Under the pieces are notes generated by a model that ran no database searches, was not told the origin of the DNA, and saw only the letters and a list, made by a program, of their open reading frames with translations. A stretch of 15,260 nt of DNA from the NCBI GenBank assembly GCA_002339725.1, contig DDKN01000015.1:1-15260 (forward strand). The letters are read 5' to 3'. Position numbers and translations under genes: made by a program. This document shows, one piece after another, positions 6,379 to 12,293 of the stretch. The DNA is from Thiobacillus sp. UBA2597 (lineage in GTDB: Bacteria > Pseudomonadota > Gammaproteobacteria > Burkholderiales > Thiobacillaceae). The number at the start of each line of letters is the position of its first letter. Positions within the stretch are counted from its first letter, which is position 1.

Positions 6379-6479
6379 CCGTTGCTGCTGTCGTCATGCA
6401 GGGAAGCCGAAGGCCGACGAGTTTGTCTGAGCCCGAAGGGCGAGTTGGCGAGCCGCCTGCATGACGACAGCAGCGACGG
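6379..6479. repeat. Long-armed inverted repeat, 24 bp with one mismatch
   Basis: The arm at 6379-6402 (containing GCTGCTGTCGTCATGCAGG) pairs with 6456-6479 (CCTGCATGACGACAGCAGC...), with one mismatch over 24 bases. The 53-base loop holds smaller hairpins such as GCCC-GAA-GGGC (6431-6441). It is not followed by a T-run and encodes nothing visible; it looks like a non-autonomous palindromic element. Confidence 0.75.
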
Positions 6480-6482
6480 GGA

Positions 6483-6533
6483 TTTAGCTCCGACATAACG
6501 CCTGCATTCGCAGGCATTAGTCTTCACTGAAAC
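6483..6533 (+). repeat. TAAC-stem-ATTAG repeat, copy A
   Basis: Begins TTTAGCTCCG, continues with TAAC (6496-6499), stem GCCTGC-ATTC-GCAGGC (6500-6515), ATTAGTCT, and ends CACTGAAAC. The outer TAA pairs with TTA across a C/A mismatch that is also kept in copy B and in the bioB copy. Confidence 0.8.
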
Positions 6534-6568
6534 CAGCAAAGCCGGTTTTCGGCGGAAGCGGGGCGTGC

Positions 6569-6640
6569 TTTAGTTCCGGCATAACGCCCGCATGCGCGAG
6601 CATTAGCCTTCACTGAAACTCCGTTTTCTTTGGTTACTTT
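6569..6640 (+). repeat. TAAC-stem-ATTAG repeat, copy B
   Basis: Begins TTTAGTTCCG, continues with TAAC (6582-6585), stem GCCCGC-ATGC-GCGAGC (6586-6601, one mismatch), then ATTAGCCTTCACTGAAAC and on to TTTCTTTGGTTACTTT. It starts 86 bases after copy A. The flanks are conserved while the stem sequence differs and still pairs. This copy is the closest match to the segment inside bioB. Confidence 0.8.
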
Positions 6641-6717
6641 TAGCTCCGACTAACATGCAGCGCATGTAAGTCTGCACTGAAGCCTTCGGCTTCTTTGCAC
6701 GAGCAAAGAAAGTAACC
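6632..6717. repeat. GGTTACTTT / AAAGTAACC inverted repeat enclosing copy C
   Basis: GGTTACTTT (6632-6640) and AAAGTAACC (6709-6717) are perfect 9-base inverted arms enclosing copy C. Inside the right end lies an 8-bp hairpin TTCTTTGC-ACGA-GCAAAGAA (6691-6710). The AAAGTAACC motif is common in intergenic repeats of proteobacteria. Confidence 0.75.
6639..6684 (+). repeat. TAAC-stem-ATTAG repeat, copy C
   Basis: The most diverged copy: TTTAGCTCCGAC, then TAACATGC-AGC-GCATGTAAG (hairpin 6653-6667), TCTGCACTGAAGCC. The stem differs completely from copies A and B but pairs perfectly, which suggests that structure is kept rather than sequence. It starts 70 bases after copy B and is followed by a GAAGCC-TTC-GGCTTC hairpin (6679-6693). 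Confidence 0.7.
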
Positions 6718-6839
6718 CGCTGCCGGGCGGCCCCGGCCTGCTGCATCACGCACACCAGATGTTTGGTTCGAACGTAAGAACAGCAGGCAAAAGGGTTTTA
6801 AATCTGGATCGCCGCGGCGCCTTTCCCCCGCAACGAGCG

Positions 6840-7964
6840 CTAGGCCAACTCCTCGATATCGAAGATCCGCCGATACTCCCGAATCGCATAGCGATCGGTC
6901 ATGCCCGCGATGTAGTCCGCCACCGCCCGTGGCAGGTCCTGTTCGGCGCGGGCCTGGAATTCCGGCGGCAGCAGCTTGGGATTGGCGGTGAAGGCCTCGA
7001 ACAGGTCGCGGATCAGGCGCTTGCCCTTCTCGCTCATGCGCACCACCCGGTAGTGGCGGTAGAGGTTGTGGAACAAAAAACGCTTGAGCTCGAGGTGGGC
7101 CGCCTTCATGGCCGGGCTGAAGGCCGCCAGCGGCGGGCAGGCGCGCACATCTTCCAGCGACTGCGGCTTGTGCCGGGCCAGGTTGGCGCGGGTCTCATCG
7201 ACCAGGTCGCACACCAGGCTGTTGATCATGCGCCGCACGGTCTCGTGGATGAGGCGGCGGTCGGTGAGATCGGGGAAACGGGCGCGCACCTCGTCGAGGT
7301 GGCGCCGGAACAGGGCGATGGTTTCCAACTGCTCCAGCGAGATCAGGCCCGAGCGCAGGCCGTCGTCGACGTCGTGGTTGTTGTAGGCGATCTCGTCGGC
7401 CAGGTTGGCGATCTGCGCCTCCAATGACGGTTGCCTGCCCTCGAGGAAGCGCCGGCCGACGTCGCCCAGGAGCGGGGCGTTGCGCGGCGAGCAGTGCTTG
7501 AGAATGCCCTCGCGCGCCTCGAAGGTGAGGTTGAGGCCTTCGAACTCGGCGTATTTCTGCTCCAGCTCGTCCACCACCCGCAACGACTGCAGGTTGTGCT
7601 CGAAGCCGCCGTGCGGCTGCATGCACTCGTTGAGCGCATCCTGCCCGGTGTGGCCGAAGGGGGTGTGGCCCAGGTCGTGGGCGAGCGCGATGGTCTCGGT
7701 GAGGTCTTCGTTCAGGCCGAGCAGGCGGGCGATGGTGCGGCCGATCTGGGCGACCTCGATGCTGTGGGTGAGCCGGGTGCGGAACAGGTCGCCTTCGTGG
7801 TTGATGAAGACCTGGGTCTTGTATTCCAGGCGGCGGAAGGCGGTGGAATGGACGATGCGGTCGCGGTCGCGCTGGAATTCGCTGCGCGGGCTGGCGGGCG
7901 GCTCGGGGTGGCGCCGGCCCCGGCTTTGCGCGGGGTCGGCGGCGTAGGGGGCCAGTTCAGCCAC
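6840..7964 (-). CDS. dgt: Deoxyguanosinetriphosphate triphosphohydrolase-like protein (HD domain)
   Basis: Dgt-type enzymes split dNTPs into deoxynucleosides and triphosphate, lowering dNTP pools; many bacterial members act on several dNTPs, so the dGTP preference is not proven. The 374-residue product has the HD-superfamily metal site: His67 in RLTHSIEV, His96-Asp97 in LAHDLGHTPFGHTGQ, and Asp190 in LADEIAYNNHDVDDG. FRRLEYKTQVF near residue 43 is also typical. The start is a GTG at 7964, which overlaps the end of aroB by 8 bases, so translation is probably coupled. It is followed by the repeat block rather than a clear terminator. The length fits the shorter dGTPase-like subgroup rather than the longer E. 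coli Dgt. Confidence 0.92.
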   Translation of the reverse strand: MAELAPYAADPAQSRGRRHPEPPASPRSEFQRDRDRIVHSTAFRRLEYKTQVFINHEGDLFRTRLTHSIEVAQIGRTIARLLGLNEDLTETIALAHDLGHTPFGHTGQDALNECMQPHGGFEHNLQSLRVVDELEQKYAEFEGLNLTFEAREGILKHCSPRNAPLLGDVGRRFLEGRQPSLEAQIANLADEIAYNNHDVDDGLRSGLISLEQLETIALFRRHLDEVRARFPDLTDRRLIHETVRRMINSLVCDLVDETRANLARHKPQSLEDVRACPPLAAFSPAMKAAHLELKRFLFHNLYRHYRVVRMSEKGKRLIRDLFEAFTANPKLLPPEFQARAEQDLPRAVADYIAGMTDRYAIREYRRIFDIEELA

Positions 7965-9042
7965 GCGCCGCCTCGGTCAGCGTCTGGCGCAGGAGTTCCT
8001 GTGGCACCTCACTGGTGACGAAGGCCTCGCCCAGCCGCCTGAACAGGACGAAGCGCAGCTTGCCGGCCTCGACCTTCTTGTCCACGCCCATGTAATCGAG
8101 ATAGACCTCGGCGCCCAGGTTGGGCGCCACCGTGGGCAGCTTGGCGCGCCGGAACAGGGCCTCGATGCGGGCGACGTCGGCCGCCGAAATCAGGCCCATG
8201 CGCCGCGACAGGTCGGCCGCCAGCAGGGTGCCGGCGGCCACCGCCTCGCCGTGCAGCCAGTTGCCGTAGCCCATGCCGGCCTCGATCGCATGGCCGAAGG
8301 TGTGGCCCAGGTTGAGCAGGGCGCGCACGCCACCCTCGCGCTCATCCAACGCCACCACCTCGGCCTTGTTGCGGCAGGAGTGGTAGATGGCGTAGGCCAG
8401 TGCCTCGGCCTCGCGCGCCACCAGGCGCTCCATGTTGGCCTCCAGCCATTCGAGGAAAGGCAGGTCGCGGATCAGGCCATACTTGATGACCTCGGCCAGG
8501 CCGGCCGACAGCTCGCGCTCGGGCAGGGTGTTCAGGGTGTCGGTGTCGGCCAGCACCAGCTGCGGCTGGTAGAAGGCGCCGATCATGTTCTTGCCCAGCG
8601 GGTGGTTGATGCCGGTCTTGCCGCCGACCGAGGAATCGACCTGGGCGAGCAGGGTGGTCGGCACCTGGATGAAGGGCACGCCCCGTTGGTACGACGCCGC
8701 GGCGAAGCCGGTGAGGTCGCCGATGACGCCGCCGCCCAGGGCGATCAGGGTGGTCTTGCGCTCGGCCCGGTTCTTGAGCAAGGCGTCGAAGATGAGATTG
8801 AGGGTTTCCCAGTTCTTGTAGGCCTCGCCGTCGGGCAGCACGATGGGGATGACCGCCACGCCCGCACCTGCCAGCGTCTTTTGCAGCCGCTCCAGGTAGA
8901 GCGGCCCAACGGTGGTGTTGGTGACGATGGCCGCGCGCGGTTGCCGCAGGTGGGGCACGATGAGATCGGCGCGGTCGATGAGGCCGCCCCCGATGTGGAT
9001 GGGGTAGCTGCGCTCGCCGAGATCGACGGTGAGGGTTTGCAT
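7957..9042 (-). CDS. aroB: 3-dehydroquinate synthase AroB
   Basis: AroB converts DAHP to 3-dehydroquinate, the second step of the shikimate pathway, using NAD and a divalent metal. The 361 residues match the family length. Visible are LPDGEAYKN (69-77), ALGGGVIGDLTGFAAA (101-116), PTTLLAQVDSSVGGKTGIN (128-146) and the metal ligands Glu184 (GLAEVIKYG), His247 (NLGHTFGHAIE) and His264 (LHGEAV). The ATG at 9042 gives a normal N-terminus. In many betaproteobacteria aroK precedes aroB; here aroB is first on its strand and is divergent from the MazG-like gene. Overlap with dgt implies one transcript. Confidence 0.97.
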   Translation of the reverse strand: MQTLTVDLGERSYPIHIGGGLIDRADLIVPHLRQPRAAIVTNTTVGPLYLERLQKTLAGAGVAVIPIVLPDGEAYKNWETLNLIFDALLKNRAERKTTLIALGGGVIGDLTGFAAASYQRGVPFIQVPTTLLAQVDSSVGGKTGINHPLGKNMIGAFYQPQLVLADTDTLNTLPERELSAGLAEVIKYGLIRDLPFLEWLEANMERLVAREAEALAYAIYHSCRNKAEVVALDEREGGVRALLNLGHTFGHAIEAGMGYGNWLHGEAVAAGTLLAADLSRRMGLISAADVARIEALFRRAKLPTVAPNLGAEVYLDYMGVDKKVEAGKLRFVLFRRLGEAFVTSEVPQELLRQTLTEAARG

Positions 9043-9071
9043 CTTCGCTCGAAGTTCCTGAATTGGCTGAC

Positions 9072-9077
9072 ATTATA
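9072..9077 (-). promoter_or_regulatory. Predicted -10 box of aroB
   Basis: A perfect TATAAT on the minus strand, 30 to 35 bases before the aroB ATG. The expected -35 region (about 9095-9100) is GC-rich and matches poorly, so an activator or an extended -10 contribution may be needed. Confidence 0.4.
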
Positions 9078-9117
9078 CGGCGCCGGCGGCCACGCCGGGC
9101 GAGCCGGGGCCGGATGG

Positions 9118-9123
9118 TAAAAT
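9118..9123 (+). promoter_or_regulatory. Possible -10 box of the MazG-like operon
   Basis: TAAAAT on the plus strand, 24 bases before the ATG at 9148, in an AT-rich patch after GC-rich DNA. The -35 position shows no good match. The ribosome binding site GGAG (9137-9140) follows at proper distance. Confidence 0.3.
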
Positions 9124-9147
9124 TGTCGACACCTTTGGAGCCGGGCC

Positions 9148-9507
9148 ATGAGCATCCACACGATCGAACAGCTGGCCGAGGCCGTGCGCCAATTCGGCCA
9201 CGAGCGCGACTGGCACCTGTACCACTCGCCCAAGAACCTGACCGCCGCCCTGATCGTGGAGGCGGCCGAGCTCTTGGAGCCCTTCCAGTGGCTGACCGAG
9301 GAACAGAGCCACAACCTGCCGCCGGAGAAACTGGAGGCGGTGCGCCAGGAGATGGCCGATGTGCTGATCTATCTCATCAGCCTGGCCAACACCCTGGGCA
9401 TCGATTTGTTGCAGGCCGCCGAGGACAAACTGGCCATCAACGCACGCAAATATCCGGTAGAGACCGCCAAGGGTTCCTGCCGGAAATACAACGAGAGCGA
9501 ACCATGA
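9148..9507 (+). CDS. MazG-like nucleotide pyrophosphohydrolase
   Basis: All-alpha NTP pyrophosphohydrolases of this type hydrolyse (d)NTPs to NMP and pyrophosphate and are thought to clean the nucleotide pool. The 119-residue product has the metal-binding pairs E38-A-A-E41 (VEAAELLEPFQWL) and E68-x-x-D71 (QEMADVLIYLISLA), the arrangement of the dCTPase/RS21-C6 subgroup, of which the ELLExFQW stretch is typical. The ATG at 9148 has GGAG 7 bases upstream. The stop overlaps the ferredoxin start as ATGA. It opens a plus-strand chain of tightly packed genes divergent from aroB. Confidence 0.88.
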   Translation: MSIHTIEQLAEAVRQFGHERDWHLYHSPKNLTAALIVEAAELLEPFQWLTEEQSHNLPPEKLEAVRQEMADVLIYLISLANTLGIDLLQAAEDKLAINARKYPVETAKGSCRKYNESEP

Positions 9508-9818
9508 GCTACTACAAACACCACCTGTTTTTCTGCCTGAACGTGCGCGAGGATGGCGGCGCCTGCTGCAGCGACCACAACGCCGAGGCGATGTTCGAAC
9601 ACGCCAAGAAAAAGGCCAAAGCGCTCGGCCTGCACGGCAAGGGCGGCGACTGCCGGGTCAACCGCGCCGGCTGCTTCGACCGCTGCGACCAGGGCCCGGT
9701 CTGCGTGGTCTACCCGGATGCGGTCTGGTACACCTATGTCGACGAGCACGACATCGACGAGATCGTCGAATCGCACCTGCGCGACGGCAAGATCGTCGAA
9801 CGTCTGCAGATCAAGTGA
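9504..9818 (+). CDS. Thioredoxin-like [2Fe-2S] ferredoxin
   Basis: A 104-residue protein resembling thioredoxin-fold [2Fe-2S] ferredoxins, small electron carriers related to the NuoE-type domain. The cluster ligands are probably Cys11 and Cys22 (or Cys21) plus Cys57 and Cys61 in the pattern CRVNRAGCFDRCDQGPVCVV; Cys50 and Cys67 are extra. The sequence VYPDAVWYTYVDEHDIDEIVESHL near the C-terminus is characteristic of the family. It begins within the stop of the MazG-like gene (ATGA), and its TGA overlaps the GTG start of the hydrolase. The physiological redox partner cannot be read from the context. Confidence 0.9.
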   Translation: MSYYKHHLFFCLNVREDGGACCSDHNAEAMFEHAKKKAKALGLHGKGGDCRVNRAGCFDRCDQGPVCVVYPDAVWYTYVDEHDIDEIVESHLRDGKIVERLQIK

Positions 9819-10429
9819 AGCGATACAAGCTTAGGATCAAGCGCGCCGACGGCGGCGCGGTGGAGACCGTGATCGAGGACCCGGAGACGAACCGCCGGGG
9901 CCTGGCCCTGATCGCCCACCCGCACCCGCTGCACGGCGGCAGCCTGGACAACAAGGTGGTCACCACCCTGGCCAAGTCCGCGCTCGAGTGCGGCTATGTC
10001 GCGGTGCGGCCCAACTTCCGCGGTGTCGGCACCAGCGACGGCGCGTTCGATCATGGTGCGGGCGAGACCGAGGACCTCTTGGCGGTGGCCGCCTTCGTCG
10101 GCCCCAAGTTCGGCGACCTGCCCCTGCATCTCTACGGCTTTTCCTTCGGCGCCTATGTCCAGCACCGCGTGGCGCAGCGCCTTTCGGCCGAGCATCTGGT
10201 CATGGTCGGCCCGGCGGTGTCGATGTATGCCTTCGAGCCGCCCGCCATCCGCACCGACATCATCCACGGCGAGGTCGACGCGTTGATCCCGCTCGCCGCG
10301 GTGCAGACCTATGCACAGCAACACAACATCCCGCTGCACGTGATCCCCGGCGCCGACCACTTCTTCCACAAGAAACTGCGCGCCCTGCAGGAACAGGTGC
10401 TCGCCCTATGCCCGTCGCACTCAGCCTGA
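9815..10429 (+). CDS. Alpha/beta hydrolase (YsgA/OB3261-like short form)
   Basis: A 204-residue serine hydrolase of unknown substrate. It has an HPHPLHGG oxyanion-side loop (residues 35-42), NFRGVGTSDG, the nucleophile elbow GFSFGA (Ser110), the acid in HGEVDALIP (Asp155) and the base in GADHFFH (His182). The HPHPxxGG / NFRGVGxSxG / GADHFFH set is typical of a widespread small hydrolase family in proteobacteria; the subfamily name is only approximate. The start is GTG at 9815, overlapping the ferredoxin stop. The 3' end overlaps the ABC ATPase gene by 22 bases. A function in lipid or ester metabolism is possible but not shown. Confidence 0.85.
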   Translation: MKRYKLRIKRADGGAVETVIEDPETNRRGLALIAHPHPLHGGSLDNKVVTTLAKSALECGYVAVRPNFRGVGTSDGAFDHGAGETEDLLAVAAFVGPKFGDLPLHLYGFSFGAYVQHRVAQRLSAEHLVMVGPAVSMYAFEPPAIRTDIIHGEVDALIPLAAVQTYAQQHNIPLHVIPGADHFFHKKLRALQEQVLALCPSHSA

Positions 10430-11322
10430 AGGATCTGCACAAGCGTTACGGCGCGGCCGAAGTGGTGGCCGGCCTGAACCTGGAGCTCGTCGCCGGTACC
10501 TGTCACGGCCTGCTCGGGCCCAACGGCGCCGGCAAGACCACCACCCTGCGCCTGGCCCTGGGCCTGATCGAGGCGGATGCCGGGCAGATCGCCCTGCTCG
10601 GCCACGCCTTGCCGCAAGAGGCGAGCACCGCCCGCGCCCGGGTCGGCGTGGTGCCGCAGGCCGACAGCCTGGATCCGGATTTCACGGTGCGCGAAAACCT
10701 CATGGTGTTCGGCCGTTACTTCGGGCTGAGCCGGCGCGCGATCGAGGCACGGCTGCCCATGCTGCTGGAGTTCGCCGGCCTGGCCGGCAAGGCCGAGGCC
10801 AAGATCGGCGCCTTATCCGGCGGCATGAAGCGGCGCCTGACCCTGGCGCGTGCCCTGGTCAACGACCCGGATGTGATCTTTCTCGACGAGCCGACCACGG
10901 GGCTCGACCCCCAGGCGCGCCATCTGATCTGGCAGGGCCTGCGCAAGCTCACCGGCCAGGGCAAGACCCTGCTGCTCACCACCCATTTCATGGAAGAGGC
11001 CGAACGCCTGTGCGACCGGATCAGCATCATCGACCGCGGCCGGGTGATCGCCGAGGGCGCGCCGCGCGAACTGATCCAGCACCATGTCGAGCCGGGTGTG
11101 GTGGAAATCTACGGCGAGGACATCGAGGCGTGGTGCGACCGGCTGGCCGAGCGTTATTGCCGGCGCTGCGAAAAGGTGGGCGAGACGCTGTTCTGCTACA
11201 CCGCCGAGCCGCAGGCCCTGATCGCCGCCCTGGATGGCATGCCGCACCTGCGCTACCTGCACCGGCCGGCCAATCTGGAGGATGTCTTCCTCAAGCTCAC
11301 CGGCCGGGATTTGAGAGACTGA
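10408..11322 (+). CDS. ABC-2 type transporter ATP-binding protein, NodI-like
   Basis: This is the ATPase half of an ABC-2 exporter. The 304-residue product shows Walker A GPNGAGKTT (37-45), Q-loop VVPQADSL (Gln84), signature LSGGM (136-140), Walker B VIFLDEP (156-162) and the H-loop LTTHFMEEA (His193), followed by an accessory C-terminal domain of about 90 residues. Length and the C-terminal EPGVVEIYGE...LEDVFLKLTGR pattern resemble NodI, the rhizobial Nod-factor exporter ATPase, whose closest non-symbiotic relatives are chromosomal betaproteobacterial transporters. No nod genes are present, so lipo-oligosaccharide export is not implied. The ATG at 10408 lies inside the hydrolase gene. The partner permease follows after a 162-base gap. 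Confidence 0.92.
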   Translation: MPVALSLKDLHKRYGAAEVVAGLNLELVAGTCHGLLGPNGAGKTTTLRLALGLIEADAGQIALLGHALPQEASTARARVGVVPQADSLDPDFTVRENLMVFGRYFGLSRRAIEARLPMLLEFAGLAGKAEAKIGALSGGMKRRLTLARALVNDPDVIFLDEPTTGLDPQARHLIWQGLRKLTGQGKTLLLTTHFMEEAERLCDRISIIDRGRVIAEGAPRELIQHHVEPGVVEIYGEDIEAWCDRLAERYCRRCEKVGETLFCYTAEPQALIAALDGMPHLRYLHRPANLEDVFLKLTGRDLRD

Positions 11323-11326
11323 TGGT

Positions 11327-11484
11327 TTCACCGCCAAGGACGCGAAGTGCGCAAAGCAAATCCACGCAACGTTCGGTTCCGCCCCCTATCGAGCTTGCGT
11401 CGCCCGGTTCCGTTCACACTGATGGCTCGCATATGAACCAAAAACTTCGTGTCCGGCGCGCCCTTTGCGGTTGGGGTCTTTAAC
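11327..11484. repeat. Repeat-filled gap between ABC ATPase and permease, imperfect inverted arms
   Basis: The left arm ACCGCCAAGGACGCGAAGT (about 11330-11348) recurs inverted on the right (about 11445-11472: ACTTCGTGT...CCTTTGCGG). It matches at 16 of 18 positions if a 9-base insertion in the right arm is allowed. The CCAAGGACGCGAAG/GCGCAAAG style is frequent in betaproteobacterial intergenic repeats. An 8-base direct repeat CGGTTCCG lies inside (11374 and 11405). A 16-codon frame (ATG 11433 to TAA 11483) ends one base before the permease GTG but has no ribosome binding site of note. The gap separates two genes that elsewhere are usually adjacent or overlapping. Confidence 0.55.
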
Positions 11485-12246
11485 GTGCCGAACCTGCGCT
11501 GGCTCCCCGTCTGGCAACGCAACTTCCTGGTCTGGAAGAAGCTGGCCATCCCTTCGCTGCTGGGCAACCTGGCCGACCCCATGCTCTACATGCTGGGCCT
11601 GGGCTATGGCCTGGGCCGCCTGCTGCCGGATGTCGCGGGCGTGCCCTATCTCAATTTTCTCGCCGCCGGCACCATCGCCTACAGCGTGATGAACAGCGCC
11701 ACCTTCGAGACGCTGTACTCGGCCTTTTCCCGCATGCATGTGCAGAAGACCTGGGAGGCCATCCTCAACACCCCGCTCGGCCTGACCGACGTGCTGCTGG
11801 GTGAATGGCTGTGGGCGACCTCGAAGAGCCTGTTGTCGGGCCTGGCCATTCTGGTGGTGATCTGGGGCCTGGGGCTGCAGGCCGACTTCCTCATGAGCCT
11901 GGGGCTCGTGCCGGTGATCGTACTCACCGGCCTGTGCTTCGCCGGGCTGGGGCTGGCGATCAACGCCATTTCGCCCAACTACGATTTCTTCCTCTACTAC
12001 TTCACCCTGGCCATCACGCCCATGGTGCTCTTGGGCGGGGTGTTCTACCCGACTTCCGAATTGCCCCTCTGGCTCAAGGCCGCGGCCGACTGGCTGCCAC
12101 TCACCCACGCGGTGCAGCTGGCCCGGCCGCTGGTGTTGGGGCAATGGCCGCAGGACATCCTGTGGCATAGTTGCGTGCTTGCCGCCTATGGCCTGGCCGG
12201 CTTCTGGGCGGCGTGCAGACTCACCCGGCGTCGGCTGCTGCGCTGA
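11485..12246 (+). CDS. ABC-2 type transporter permease, NodJ-like
   Basis: This is the membrane half of the exporter encoded with the preceding ATPase. With a GTG start at 11485 it has 253 residues, near the NodJ length, with about six hydrophobic segments and the ABC-2 features RNFLVWKK near the N-terminus, DPMLYMLGLGYGLG, and the conserved ITPMVLLGGVFYPTSELP loop before the last helices. It ends in an arginine-rich tail. A GTG at 11449 would add 12 residues (MSGAPFAVGVFN) that are translated repeat arm and has no ribosome binding site; GGGG 8 bases before 11485 supports the shorter form. The substrate is unknown. Confidence 0.88.
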   Translation: MPNLRWLPVWQRNFLVWKKLAIPSLLGNLADPMLYMLGLGYGLGRLLPDVAGVPYLNFLAAGTIAYSVMNSATFETLYSAFSRMHVQKTWEAILNTPLGLTDVLLGEWLWATSKSLLSGLAILVVIWGLGLQADFLMSLGLVPVIVLTGLCFAGLGLAINAISPNYDFFLYYFTLAITPMVLLGGVFYPTSELPLWLKAAADWLPLTHAVQLARPLVLGQWPQDILWHSCVLAAYGLAGFWAACRLTRRRLLR

Positions 12247-12293
12247 ATCGCGCGGCGGCGGCACCGGATATATCGACAACAGGAGATCGCGAC

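Larger units (their letters stand above)
6169..6839. repeat. Composite block of palindromic repeats, no credible gene
   Basis: About 670 bases between the mini-gene and the end of dgt hold no convincing coding frame; minus-strand frames of 100 and 70 codons here simply read through the repeats. The block contains, in order, a 9-bp hairpin, a 15-bp hairpin, a 24-bp long-armed inverted repeat, three copies of a TAAC-stem-ATTAG unit and a GGTTACTTT/AAAGTAACC inverted repeat, each listed separately. From 6721 to 6839 I see nothing clear apart from an isolated GGTTCGAAC. The mixture looks like several short palindromic element types accumulated at one permissive site. Confidence 0.75.

Noticed and set aside
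6215..6517. 100-codon minus-strand frame in the repeat block
   Set aside because: It translates palindromic repeats, has no ribosome binding site and no recognisable domain.
6483..6684. Integron attC-like sites (TAACGCC motifs)
   Set aside because: The TAAC/ATTAG palindromes are far shorter than attC sites, lack the paired outer and inner boxes, and there are no cassette genes or integrase.
6765..6775. tRNA T-loop-like GGTTCGAAC
   Set aside because: No flanking T-stem, acceptor or anticodon arm; chance match.
6169..6839. CRISPR array
   Set aside because: The repeats are few, diverged, palindromic and irregularly spaced, without unique spacers of constant length.
10408..12246. Symbiotic Nod-factor export (nodIJ)
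   Set aside because: The resemblance is to the broader family; no nodulation genes or nod boxes are in the window.
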